A stretch of DNA of 64,000 bases from Anaerococcus mediterraneensis (GTDB lineage Bacteria > Bacillota > Clostridia > Tissierellales > Peptoniphilaceae), in the NCBI RefSeq assembly GCF_900128415.1, contig NZ_LT635772.1:496001-560000 (forward strand), in the 5' to 3' direction. Below are positions 52,760-61,769 of this stretch, one piece after another (positions within the stretch are counted from its first letter, which is position 1; the number at the start of each line of letters is the position of its first letter). The position numbers were made by a program, and so were the translations under genes. Under the pieces are notes generated by a model that saw only the letters and a list, made by a program, of their open reading frames with translations, was not told the origin of the DNA and did not search any database.

Positions 52760-55276
52760 TTAATTTATCAAGGCTTCTCTATAAATTAAAATTTTATGTC
52801 TAAAAGAATCCATTCCTCCTTCCATGTGATTTATTATTTCTTTTTTTATAGCTACTTCACCAGGATAACCTTGATTTTTCACCCATCCATGTACTCCATC
52901 AGAATCCATTACTAACACACAGTCTGACATTGCATTAGTTACAATTGTTGCACTATGAGTTGCAATTATAACTTGTCTATCATTTTTAGTTTTCCTTAGC
53001 TGCTGAACAAGATTTTTATAAATATATCTACTATCCAAATTATCCTCTGGTTGGTCAATAACAATCGGTCTGAATTCATTGTTATATTTCCCGTATCCTA
53101 ATATAAAGTCTAACATTGCTACGACTTTTTGACCTAATGATAAGTTTTTTATATCTTTATAAATCTCTTGAAGATTTTTATTGTCTTCTCTACTATTAAT
53201 ATTAAATAGGATAGTGTATTCTTCAAGTTTTCTAAAGTAGTTTTTAAAATATCCAATCCATGTATCTATATTTTTATCGTCAGTTGCATATATTAATAAA
53301 TCCGATATTAACGCCTTAGCAATATCAGCATTAATAATGGTTTTATTAGAATCTATTACTTTAAAACTACTTTCTTCTGTAAATTCTAAAAACTCTTTGG
53401 GATTTATCCAAGAAGAATCTTTATTTATTGATGATTTCAAAAAATTAATCAATCCTTTTTTATCTATTATATAAAATATAAATCCCTCTAAATTTTCTCT
53501 CTTAATATTGTATCTATTAATAATACTTGAAAATTTACTTTTATAAATTTCTTCTATGGGGTACTCAAGCACTAAATCATTTTGAATATAATCGATTTTT
53601 AATGTTCCTTTTTGAGTTTCATTAAAAGGATCTAGTACCTTTTTTACATCTTCTCTTCTATTTTTTAAAATACTTTCTATATCTCTTAGAAATTTAGATA
53701 AACCTGATTTAGCTTTAATTTTTATTTTATTTTCAAATGGTTCTAACTCTTTATTTTTAAACATCAAATCATAAATAAACCTGTTAATTTCATCTCCACT
53801 TGCATATCTAACAAGATCATTAACAGAATACCTATTATCATAAAGTTCTGATAGGACTTTTGTTTTGTTACGTACTTTTTCGATATTGCTAATATCCATC
53901 TCTTCAACATTACTACAAGTTATCTTATATACGTTCAAATACTTTTTAAGCATATATTTTTTAATTCTGTCTCTATTAAAATAATATCTTCTTCCATATT
54001 GATAAGGTCGTTCCTCTTCAAATCGGCTTAAAATATTATCATCATCTTCTTTATAAGGACTTATAAACTCAACAATATACTCATCTCTATCACATTGAAA
54101 TAATAAATATACATTCCCATGCTTACAAATAAAATCTAAAAGATTCTCATCATGAACACTTTGTGTCATTACAAAATCAATTGTTTCAAGAACAGTACTC
54201 TTGCCAGTTCCTCTTCCCCCTATCAAGCAATTTAAAGAATCTGAAAATTTTACAGTAAAATCTCCATCTTTCTTTTTATTAGATAGAAAACCAGATTCTT
54301 CAAACATTACATATAAGCCTTCTATATAAACTTTATTTTTATTCATGTTCTCATAACTTACAGAAATATCAAAATCAATTAAGGCTTCTTTTAACATTTG
54401 AAAGTTAATATCACTTCCCTTAATCCAAAAAAAATTATTGTCTAATGTATCAATTGAATGTGAGTCATTGTCAATTAAAAAATTTACATCCTCTCTATAA
54501 TTTTTCATGAAGTTTTTTGCACCTTTGATTTGATTCTTGTTTTTTAAACCAACAATTCTAGTGTTTTCACTGGAAAATAATTTCTTTTTATACGCCCCGC
54601 TTAAAAACTTATCTTTATTTATATTAGATGAGTATATATGAGCTATATAAGTTATCGCTCCTAAACTCGAAAAAAAATCCATAACTTCTAAACTAGTAAC
54701 ATACACACCGTCTTTTTCAGAAATCAATTTTTCATCTAGCCACTTAATTACTTCCTCTTCATTATTCTTATCGTCATCTAATATTGCTACTACATGAAGC
54801 TTGTCAGCACATGATATTTCTATTCCTCGAAATAATATTGTTTCAACATTATATTTAGCTTTTAACTTTTTTAGATGATGTATACATATTTTTAATTTGT
54901 CTATACCCTCAAATGTATTATGATCTGTGACAACTGCTATCTCATATTGATTTATTAGTAATTCATTAGCTAACAATAAAAAAGCATATATTTCTTTTTT
55001 GCTTTCAAAAATATCAAAATCTTCACCAAACTTTACATCTCTTTTTCCATTTATGAGCGGGATAATACTTCTTTCATAAATTATATCTTCTAATTCTTTT
55101 TCACTTATTTTTTTATATCCATCTGTGCCTAAATTCTCCATTAATTTATAATCATGAGAGGCTGGTGTGTGAATATGAAATATTGACTTCCTAGGAAATC
55201 CAAAATTATCTCTAGTTTTTTTTATATGCTTATATGCTTCTATAACTTCACCGTAAGTTCTTGTATCTTCAGCCAT
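52760..55276 (-). CDS. PHP-domain plus SMC/ABC-like ATPase (TrlF-like), candidate defence effector
   Basis: 838 residues. The N-terminal PHP phosphoesterase/nuclease domain has its metal motifs: HIH (34/36), TDHNT (Asp118, His119), Glu153 in GIEIS, His161, His213 and DSH (271-273). The C-terminal two-thirds form an RecN/SMC-like ATPase: Walker A GGRGTGKS (353-360), a long helical insert, signature LSLGQ (712-716), Walker [12 protein letters not shown] (737-747) and ATHS (772-775). The layout resembles proteins I recall as 'TrlF family AAA-like ATPase'. All metal and ATP motifs look intact. It is downstream of an XRE gene and a methyltransferase relic. Anti-phage nuclease activity is inference. 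Confidence 0.85.
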   Translation of the reverse strand: MAEDTRTYGEVIEAYKHIKKTRDNFGFPRKSIFHIHTPASHDYKLMENLGTDGYKKISEKELEDIIYERSIIPLINGKRDVKFGEDFDIFESKKEIYAFLLLANELLINQYEIAVVTDHNTFEGIDKLKICIHHLKKLKAKYNVETILFRGIEISCADKLHVVAILDDDKNNEEEVIKWLDEKLISEKDGVYVTSLEVMDFFSSLGAITYIAHIYSSNINKDKFLSGAYKKKLFSSENTRIVGLKNKNQIKGAKNFMKNYREDVNFLIDNDSHSIDTLDNNFFWIKGSDINFQMLKEALIDFDISVSYENMNKNKVYIEGLYVMFEESGFLSNKKKDGDFTVKFSDSLNCLIGGRGTGKSTVLETIDFVMTQSVHDENLLDFICKHGNVYLLFQCDRDEYIVEFISPYKEDDDNILSRFEEERPYQYGRRYYFNRDRIKKYMLKKYLNVYKITCSNVEEMDISNIEKVRNKTKVLSELYDNRYSVNDLVRYASGDEINRFIYDLMFKNKELEPFENKIKIKAKSGLSKFLRDIESILKNRREDVKKVLDPFNETQKGTLKIDYIQNDLVLEYPIEEIYKSKFSSIINRYNIKRENLEGFIFYIIDKKGLINFLKSSINKDSSWINPKEFLEFTEESSFKVIDSNKTIINADIAKALISDLLIYATDDKNIDTWIGYFKNYFRKLEEYTILFNINSREDNKNLQEIYKDIKNLSLGQKVVAMLDFILGYGKYNNEFRPIVIDQPEDNLDSRYIYKNLVQQLRKTKNDRQVIIATHSATIVTNAMSDCVLVMDSDGVHGWVKNQGYPGEVAIKKEIINHMEGGMDSFRHKILIYREALIN

Positions 55277-55314
55277 ACTTCTCCTTTATAATCCATAACA
55301 TTTAACAATAATTA

Positions 55315-55467
55315 TTATATAAAATAATCACCCTGATTTTCTGCTGCCATTTTAAAATCAATAGAATTTTCCAGATAATGTAGATTAAATCCTCCTTGTT
55401 TAAATCCATAGCAACCAACTCCTGCTGATGAAAATAAAGAAATATAGGTAAGAGCATTATTTATCAT
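55315..55467 (-). pseudogene. Deletion remnant of a C5-cytosine DNA methyltransferase
   Basis: A 50-codon frame starts at an ATG that overlaps the XRE stop (ATGATAAATAA). It reads 'LTYISLFSSAGVGCYGFKQGGF', the AdoMet motif I of C5-cytosine methyltransferases. Then, with no further motifs, comes 'NLHYLENSIDFKMAAENQGDYFI' and a stop. The catalytic PCQ and the target-recognition part are gone. An in-frame internal deletion of most of the gene is the simplest reading. It lies directly between the regulator and the PHP-ATPase gene. Confidence 0.8.
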
Positions 55468-55678
55468 TTATTTTAACTCCATTTTTATATTCAATAATAT
55501 CTCCAATATCACATTGAAAATACTCACAAATTTTTCCTAATGTTTCCAAACTTACATTTTCGTCTCTTCCCATTTTTGCTATTGTCTTAGGTGTTGTTGC
55601 AATTGCACATTGTAAGTCAGTTTTTTTCATATTTTTATCTATTAATAACTTCCATAATTTATTATATGAAAATCCCAT
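55457..55678 (-). CDS. Small XRE regulator (intact copy)
   Basis: 73 residues from the ATG at 55678, with GGAG upstream. It is a compact Cro/CI-type HTH: 'YNKLWKLLIDKNMKKTDLQCAIATTPKTIAKMGRDENVSLETLGKICEYFQCDIGDIIEY'. Regulators of this size often control C5-methyltransferase and restriction genes, which fits the methyltransferase start overlapping its stop codon. A second copy with the same promoter lies at 60709-60923 and is broken. Confidence 0.88.
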   Translation of the reverse strand: MGFSYNKLWKLLIDKNMKKTDLQCAIATTPKTIAKMGRDENVSLETLGKICEYFQCDIGDIIEYKNGVKINDK

Positions 55679-55796
55679 ATTATTCTCCAATTCTATATTT
55701 TATCTTTCTAAAAGTATAGATTAACTACCTAATTATAGCATATAACTCAGATTTATTTCAATTATATGATTTACTGCGTTAAAACGAGCAAAAAAA
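55679..55796 (-). repeat. Promoter segment duplicated with the XRE gene (copy 1)
   Basis: Contains TTGAAA and TATAAT on the minus strand, with the shared block TAGATTAACTACCTAATTAT. About 110 bases are nearly identical to 60924-61033. The two copies flank the transporter and two-component module. Confidence 0.8.
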
Positions 55797-55821
55797 GGCT
55801 GTGAGTTTAATACTCACAGCC
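55797..55821 (-). terminator. Rho-independent terminator of the FtsX permease gene
   Basis: GGCTGTGAGT and ACTCACAGCC form a 10-bp stem; on the minus strand TTTTTTT follows. Confidence 0.9.
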
Positions 55822-55827
55822 TTTTTC

Positions 55828-58332
55828 TTATATACTCTTGAAAGTATTATCTGAGTTTTCATTTATTGTTTTAAGACCGCTTTTTATTGCAAGTAAGACA
55901 CCTGCAATTATAAAGACAAATACTATTAATATAGGAGTATAGTTCATATTTATTAGAAGTTCTTTTATTCCAAAGCCTAATTCATAGTTACTCCTATAGG
56001 CTCTTAATACAATGCCTATAGAAAACATAAAGATATATGCTAAGAAAATATTTTTAAACAATATTTTTACTTCAGCAAATACCATCTTTTCCACTTGTTT
56101 TTCTGTCATTCCAGTAGTTGATAGAAGTTTAAAATCATTGGCTCTCGCTTTAAGGTTGCCTTTAAAACTATTATAGGCATTGGAAAGAGCGATGGTTATA
56201 AGAATTATTTGTATGCCAAGATTTAATAGTTTTTCATTTCTCGTTTGTTCTTTATCCATAGCCGCTCTTAAAATTTCTGTAGAAGTGCCATGATCTGATT
56301 TTGGAACATAGGTCGAAATCACTTTTTCGGCATCTTCAAATACTTTTTCTTTATTTTTATCGGCTTTGATTTTTACAAAATAATAATATACAGGATCAGC
56401 TTCATCTATTCCGTACTCATCTATAAAATTTCTTAGACTACTTTCGCTTGTGTAAATAGCTATTTCATTTGACTTATATGCCTCTAATCCATAAGGCATC
56501 TCTTCTATAGATTCGTCAATTCTTATTTTCATAGCCTTTCCCTTTTCATTATATTTTAAAGTAATATCTCCAGATTCCTTATCAGAAATTTTTATATAAT
56601 CTCTAAAGGTATAAGGCGTATTATTATCTTTGGATACTTTATTCACTAAAACATAAGTCGCATTTGTAATATTATTTACTTCTAAAAGGTTTTTAAAATC
56701 TTTTTCTGTTAGTGCATAGATACTAGCATAAAGTTTATCACTGGATTTTTTACCACTATCTAGAGAATTTTTTAAATCTTTAGAAATAAAGTCCTCATTT
56801 TCACCAGTATAAAATTTTGTATCTACTCTTTGATAGATGTGTAATTGTTCTATACCTTTAACTTTTTCCATATCATTCACAAAATTTTTATTCAAAAATT
56901 CATCTGTATAAATACTAGAGTTAAAATTGTAAGGACTTTTATATGAATTATATTTTTCATTCAAAGTTCTATATGACTGGCTAACTAAAACTGTGGTAAG
57001 TACAAAGGCTGATAGAGCCATTGAAATTACAATAATTCGATAGGTTGAACGATAGGACCTATAATAATCTTTTGCTAAAGTCTTTTCTATAGGTCCATTT
57101 ATTTTTGACTTACCAAACTTAATATTTTTTTCTGTAATGCCATTTAATCCCTCAATAACCTTTATCTTTGAGCTTTTCTTTGCAGGAATCAATGCTGAAA
57201 AATAAACCATTAATAAGGATAACAGAATAATTATTAAAATAGATCCAATCCTTGGTATTACTAAATTAAAGTCTGGAGATTTTAGACTTTCGCCTAAAAT
57301 ATTTGACATTTCTTTATAAGAGATAGAATTGTTAAACCACAATAAATATAAGAGCAGATTTGCAAAAGCCCAAGATAAGACTGTCCCTAAAGCTATTGGC
57401 AAGATTGAAAGTTTAGATGCCTTCTTTCGAATCATTTGTCTAACTTGCTTTTTAGTCATCCCAGTACTTTTTAAAAGAGCAATTTCTTTTAAATCTCTAT
57501 TATTCCATACATTAAAAGCACCATATATAATAAAGGCAAAAAGTACGCAGAGAAAGAAAGCCATCCCATATTTTTCTATAGCTAAATTGATTACGCTTTT
57601 AGGTGGAATAATTCCTTTGGGATAAACCATACTATGCTCTAAAATATCTTTGTTGTAAAAAACTCTTCCAATATCTAAGGCTTTTTTCTCATCAATATTC
57701 ATTTCAGACAAAATTTTTCGAGTCTTTGTATAGGTGTCCCTTATGCTTTTATACCAAATCTGCGCTTCTATTTCACCATTGTTTTCAAATAGATAATCCT
57801 TTTTATTGCTATCTGCTAAACCTATAAGCATAGTATCTTCAAAAGAATATCCATAATCATCGTAAACACCAACTATGGTATATGTCTTTTTATTTTCAAT
57901 TATCTCAGAACCTAAATCATACTCCTTATTTTTTAATAAAAATCTCTCTGGCACTAAAAGTTCATTTGAATTTTCCGGTTTTCTACCATTTTTGATTTCA
58001 TAGCCGAGAAGACTTTCAGAATCTCCATTTTCATATATAACTGCATTTAAGTCTGTATTAATGATTTTAATAAAAGATACTTTTTCTATGTCTGTATCGT
58101 TTTTTAATTTATCATAAAAATTTTCGTCAATTTCACCTATATTTACATGATAATCTCCAATAGTTTTCTTTACATATTCATACTGTTCAGTGTTTATTGA
58201 GTCGAAAATAAAAATAACAGTTCCTAGTAAAATTACTGCCAAAAGTATGGAGATTTTAATGGCTAGGGTGTCTTTTTTATTATTTTTAACAGCTCCACTG
58301 GCAAGATCATTAATAATTTTCATAAGACTCAT
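55828..58332 (-). CDS. ABC transporter permease, FtsX/MacB-like, with large extracytoplasmic loops
   Basis: 834 residues. A first membrane helix (about 27-48) precedes a ~200-residue outer domain. Then come three helices (about 255-385), a fifth helix (about 430-452), a second outer domain, and three C-terminal helices (about 705-825). Both FtsX units carry the typical loop 'LKEIALLKSTGMTKKQVRQMI' and 'RANDFKLLSTTGMTEKQVEKMVF'. Such permeases with an ATPase and two-component system expel or sense antimicrobial peptides (Bce type). It overlaps the ATPase gene by 23 bases. Confidence 0.88.
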   Translation of the reverse strand: MSLMKIINDLASGAVKNNKKDTLAIKISILLAVILLGTVIFIFDSINTEQYEYVKKTIGDYHVNIGEIDENFYDKLKNDTDIEKVSFIKIINTDLNAVIYENGDSESLLGYEIKNGRKPENSNELLVPERFLLKNKEYDLGSEIIENKKTYTIVGVYDDYGYSFEDTMLIGLADSNKKDYLFENNGEIEAQIWYKSIRDTYTKTRKILSEMNIDEKKALDIGRVFYNKDILEHSMVYPKGIIPPKSVINLAIEKYGMAFFLCVLFAFIIYGAFNVWNNRDLKEIALLKSTGMTKKQVRQMIRKKASKLSILPIALGTVLSWAFANLLLYLLWFNNSISYKEMSNILGESLKSPDFNLVIPRIGSILIIILLSLLMVYFSALIPAKKSSKIKVIEGLNGITEKNIKFGKSKINGPIEKTLAKDYYRSYRSTYRIIVISMALSAFVLTTVLVSQSYRTLNEKYNSYKSPYNFNSSIYTDEFLNKNFVNDMEKVKGIEQLHIYQRVDTKFYTGENEDFISKDLKNSLDSGKKSSDKLYASIYALTEKDFKNLLEVNNITNATYVLVNKVSKDNNTPYTFRDYIKISDKESGDITLKYNEKGKAMKIRIDESIEEMPYGLEAYKSNEIAIYTSESSLRNFIDEYGIDEADPVYYYFVKIKADKNKEKVFEDAEKVISTYVPKSDHGTSTEILRAAMDKEQTRNEKLLNLGIQIILITIALSNAYNSFKGNLKARANDFKLLSTTGMTEKQVEKMVFAEVKILFKNIFLAYIFMFSIGIVLRAYRSNYELGFGIKELLINMNYTPILIVFVFIIAGVLLAIKSGLKTINENSDNTFKSI

Positions 58333-58999
58333 CTCCTAAGAAATTTAACCTACCATCTACCATTCTATAGACCTTATCACAAGAATTTGCTACTTTTTCA
58401 TCATGAGTTATTATCATAATTGTAGAATTTAATCTTTTATTTACAAGTCTGAAGAGTCCTGTGATTTCTTCTGAGTTTTTCCTATCAAGATTTCCTGTAG
58501 GTTCATCTGCTAGGATAATGGCAGGTCTTGTAATAAGACTTCTAGCAATGGCAACTCTTTGTTGCTCTCCACCGGATAATTGTTTTGGATACCTATCAAG
58601 CTTTCCTTCTATTCCTAGTATCGATAAAATTTCCTTTAAATATTCTTCATCTACTTTTTTATTGTCTAATAAAAGAGGAAGTAGGATGTTTTTTCTCACA
58701 TTAATATTTGGAATGAGGTTAAAAAATTGGTAGACAACGCCAATATTTCTTCTGCGAAATACTGTCATTTCGTCTTTGTTAAACTTGGTAATATTTTTAT
58801 CTTGAATAAATATATCACCACTTGTTGGTGTATCTACTCCTGCAAGTAAATGAAGTAAGGTAGATTTGCCAGAGCCACTGTCTCCAATGATGGCAACTAG
58901 GTCTCCCTTTTCTAGTTCAAAGTTTACATTTGATAGAGCGTGTACTTCTACTCCACTATTGTAAGTTTTTGTTAAATCTACTGTTTTTACAATATTCAT
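58310..58999 (-). CDS. ABC transporter ATPase partner (BceA/LolD-like)
   Basis: 229 residues, a single ABC domain: Walker A GDSGSGKST, 'LSGGEQQRVAIARSLITRPAIILADEPTGNLD' and His loop 'IITHD'. The 'VYQFFNLIPNINVRKNILLPLLL' segment is typical of the MacB/LolD/BceA subfamily that partners FtsX permeases. Confidence 0.93.
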   Translation of the reverse strand: MNIVKTVDLTKTYNSGVEVHALSNVNFELEKGDLVAIIGDSGSGKSTLLHLLAGVDTPTSGDIFIQDKNITKFNKDEMTVFRRRNIGVVYQFFNLIPNINVRKNILLPLLLDNKKVDEEYLKEILSILGIEGKLDRYPKQLSGGEQQRVAIARSLITRPAIILADEPTGNLDRKNSEEITGLFRLVNKRLNSTIMIITHDEKVANSCDKVYRMVDGRLNFLGDESYENY

Positions 59000-59098
59000 A
59001 TTTACTCCTCCTTATCTTTCTTGTATGATATTAGACTTAAGTGACTGGAAAGTGACTAGAAAAAAACTGTGTCTTATTTTTAGACACAGTCTTAAAAT

Positions 59099-60076
59099 TT
59101 AATTATAAAATCTCAGTTCAAAGGCATTTGATTTCTTCCCTTTGTGATATAAAAGTTCTCCATTTTGCCTTTCCATTACTGATTTTGCCATAGGAAGCCC
59201 AATCCCATAACCTTTTGAATTTGGATCTATTTTATAAAAACGTCTAAAAACTTTTTCTAACATTTGTCGATCTAAGCCATCTGAGAAATCTTCCACTAAT
59301 ATGCTCTTATATAAGTTCGTATCTTTTAGGTGAATTTCTATATGTCTATCTTCTGTTGCTTCTAAACCATTTTTCATCACATTGAAAAGTGCTTCATAAG
59401 TCCATTTTTTATCACATATAAGATTAAAGTCATCTCCATCAAGGGGAATTTCAACATTATCATTAATAAAATAATCTTTTAGGTTTTGTATGATATCTTC
59501 AATTAATCCTTGAGCTGATATCCTATCTTTTGTCATTTCTATTGTACCTGAATCAAGGGCTGCAAGTTTTAATAAAATATCAGATAGATTGTAAAGTCTA
59601 AGGAGATTGTCCCTAAGTCTAGATATATATTCTTTTACCAATTCATCTTCTTCGTCTTCTAATAAGTCAAGTAATAATAGAGATCCAGTCAATGGAGTTT
59701 TTATTTGATGGGCAATATCTTCAGTATATTCTCTTAAAGTTTCCTTGTTTTTCTCTGCATTTTCAGCTATTCTTTTGTTTTCTATAATAATTTTAATAAT
59801 CTCATCTCTGAGTTTGCCAAATTCATCGTCAATAATTTCGTAATTATCAGAGTTTATATCAAGTGAATGTAGTAGGTTAAATATATTGTTAATCTTATCC
59901 TCAAGAGCTTTTTCTTTTTTCTTTTCAATTTTTGAAATAACTATAAATAGAATTATATTTATAACTAGAAATCCAATAAGTGTTAGAATATCAAATCTTG
60001 GGTTTAGATAGACTACAAATAAAGACATCAATAAATTTAGGACTATGATAAGTAAAATTCTTTTATTTTTTCTCAT
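59099..60076 (-). CDS. Sensor histidine kinase of the intramembrane-sensing (BceS-like) type
   Basis: 325 residues. Two N-terminal membrane helices (about 7-24 and 29-49) have almost no outer loop, so it cannot bind a ligand outside by itself; such kinases take their signal from the associated ABC transporter. The H-box is DIAHQIKTPLT (His123), N-box NVMKNGLEA, and G-boxes 'VEDFSDGLD' and GYGIGLPMAKSV. It overlaps the regulator gene by 14 bases. Confidence 0.9.
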   Translation of the reverse strand: MRKNKRILLIIVLNLLMSLFVVYLNPRFDILTLIGFLVINIILFIVISKIEKKKEKALEDKINNIFNLLHSLDINSDNYEIIDDEFGKLRDEIIKIIIENKRIAENAEKNKETLREYTEDIAHQIKTPLTGSLLLLDLLEDEEDELVKEYISRLRDNLLRLYNLSDILLKLAALDSGTIEMTKDRISAQGLIEDIIQNLKDYFINDNVEIPLDGDDFNLICDKKWTYEALFNVMKNGLEATEDRHIEIHLKDTNLYKSILVEDFSDGLDRQMLEKVFRRFYKIDPNSKGYGIGLPMAKSVMERQNGELLYHKGKKSNAFELRFYN

Positions 60077-60728
60077 TGTCCCACCTATAACCTATTCCTC
60101 TAAGAGTTTTTATATGACTGCCATAATCTCCAAGTTTAGATCTGAGTCTTTTTATGGTGACAGTTAGGGTATTGTCGTTTACTTCATAAGAATCATAACC
60201 CCATACATAATCTAAAATTCGCTCTCTTAGTAGATTTATATTTTGGTTTTCTAAAAGCATTTCCAATATAGCAAACTCTTTTAAGTTAAGGTCAAAATCT
60301 TTTCCATCTATCGAAGCTTGTTTTGATATAAGATCTAAAGATAAATTTTCAAAAGTCAGCTCATTCACTTTTTTAATTTTTCTACTAAAAACATTTTCTA
60401 TTCTCGCTTTTAGGACAGGGAGAGAAAAAGGTTTTGTAATATAGTCATCTGCTCCTTGAGAAAGACCTTTGATAACATACTCATCTTCGTCTTTTACAGT
60501 AATCATTATTACAGGAAGGTCAGAAAATCCTCTCAGCCATTTTAAAAAATTAAAGCCTGATCCATCTGGGAGATTAGCATCAAGTAGAATTAAATCAAAA
60601 TCATTAAAATTAAGATTCTCTGTCTGAGAAAGATTGTTATAAATAATAGTTTCAATATTATGCTTGTTTAAGTAAGTTTTAACAGCAAAAGCAATTGTGC
60701 TGTCATCTTCAATCATTAATATTTTCAA
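60063..60728 (-). CDS. OmpR-family response regulator (BceR-like)
   Basis: 221 residues from the TTG at 60728, preceded by GGAG at a suitable distance; the frame extends further upstream but that part is the tail of an old XRE gene. The receiver domain has 'LKILMIEDDSTIAF' and 'FDLILLDANLPDGSGF' with the phospho-acceptor Asp. The C-terminal winged helix is 'LLRERILDYVWGYDSYEVNDNTLTVTIKRLRSKLGD'. It should control the adjacent ABC genes. Confidence 0.9.
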   Translation of the reverse strand: MKILMIEDDSTIAFAVKTYLNKHNIETIIYNNLSQTENLNFNDFDLILLDANLPDGSGFNFLKWLRGFSDLPVIMITVKDEDEYVIKGLSQGADDYITKPFSLPVLKARIENVFSRKIKKVNELTFENLSLDLISKQASIDGKDFDLNLKEFAILEMLLENQNINLLRERILDYVWGYDSYEVNDNTLTVTIKRLRSKLGDYGSHIKTLRGIGYRWDNEKK

Positions 60729-60923
60729 TTCTATACTCCAGTACTTCTGATATATCACATTTAAAATAACTACATATCCTACCAAGTATTTCCATACTCA
60801 CATTTTCATCTCGTCCCTTTTTAGCTATGGTATGAGGAGTTGTTTGTATGGCTTTTTTAGGTCTAATTTATTAATCTTTTCATCTATTAATTCTTTCCAT
60901 AATTTATCATAGGAAAACCCTAT
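60709..60923 (-). pseudogene. Broken second copy of the small XRE regulator
   Basis: On the minus strand 'IGFSYDKLWKELIDEKINKLDLKK' runs until one missing A shifts the frame. The rest, 'AIQTTPHTIAKKGRDENVSMEILGRICSYFKCDISEVLEY', lies in the next frame and ends at a TGA that overlaps the response-regulator start. The initiator ATG of the intact copy is ATA here. Similarity to 55457-55678 is obvious along its length. Confidence 0.85.
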
Positions 60924-61033
60924 AACCTTCTCCAATTCTATATTTTACCTTTCTAAATGTATAGATTAACTACCTAATTATAGCATATAACAAAGATTTC
61001 TTTCAATCACATGATTTACTGCGTTAAACTGAG
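60924..61033 (-). repeat. Promoter segment duplicated with the XRE gene (copy 2)
   Basis: Nearly identical to 55679-55796, including TTGAAA and TATAAT on the minus strand. It probably now drives the two-component/ABC operon. Confidence 0.8.
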
Positions 61034-61046
61034 CAAAAAAAATAAA

Positions 61047-61064
61047 GGCAGTCCGAAGACTGCC
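61047..61064 (-). terminator. Rho-independent terminator of the conjugation-gene operon
   Basis: GGCAGTC and GACTGCC form a 7-bp stem with a tight tetraloop; on the minus strand TTTATTTTTTTT follows. Confidence 0.85.
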
Positions 61065-61069
61065 GATAT

Positions 61070-61726
61070 TTACCTCTCTGTTCCTTTGCTATGCTCTTTC
61101 TTATTTGATTTAGTTTTGTCATCTGTCTTAAAGCTTTTTATTTGCCCTAATATGGACTTTTTATCTTTATCTTGACTCTTTACTTGTTCTTTTGCTTTTA
61201 AGAGCTTAGAAGAGAAAATACGGACATTTTTATGCTCCTTTCCTTTGTTGTCAATGCTTGTTTTTACTTGACCAAATATTTTAACAAAATCTCCTTGTTT
61301 TAAACTCTCTAAATCTTTTGTCTTATCTCCATAGGCTGAACAATTGGTATAAACTTTATTCCCATCGTCATCTTTCGAAACAATTGAAAAGTTACTTACC
61401 TTGAACTTTTCTCCATTTGCATTTTCTCTTTCAAGATTTTCTACTTGACCTGATATATTACCCACGAGATTTATGAGGTCGTCTTTTTCTTCAAGTTCAT
61501 TGGTATTTTCAACAATCTTACCTTGTTCTTTCATATCATCAATCATATAGTCAAAGTCATCACTTAGTAGACCTGTTGTGTCATTGTTCATATATAAAAC
61601 ATAGACTTCTTCAAGTGCCTTTTCATCATTAACACCTTTTTCTATACTCACAAGTGCTTTTATAAAATCCTTGTAATTATCATTCATCATTTCCTCTAAG
61701 TTTTCTCTAATATCTTTGTATTCCAT
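61070..61726 (-). CDS. Element protein with OB-fold-like single-strand-binding region
   Basis: 218 residues. The N-terminal ~95 residues are acidic and helical. The middle 'ISGQVENLERENANGEKFKVSNFSIVSKDDDGNKVYTNCSAYGDKTKDLESLKQGDFVKIFGQVKT' looks like an OB-fold of the single-strand-binding type. The Lys-rich C-terminus contains 'KKSILGQIKSFK' and ends 'KKEHSKGTER'. The same 'SILGQI..FK' and basic tail ends the next upstream gene product. Such proteins accompany conjugation modules; DNA binding is inference. Confidence 0.65.
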   Translation of the reverse strand: MEYKDIRENLEEMMNDNYKDFIKALVSIEKGVNDEKALEEVYVLYMNNDTTGLLSDDFDYMIDDMKEQGKIVENTNELEEKDDLINLVGNISGQVENLERENANGEKFKVSNFSIVSKDDDGNKVYTNCSAYGDKTKDLESLKQGDFVKIFGQVKTSIDNKGKEHKNVRIFSSKLLKAKEQVKSQDKDKKSILGQIKSFKTDDKTKSNKKEHSKGTER

Positions 61727-61769
61727 AATTTCCTCCTTGTACTAAATAAGGAGAGCCTTTCGCCCTCCT

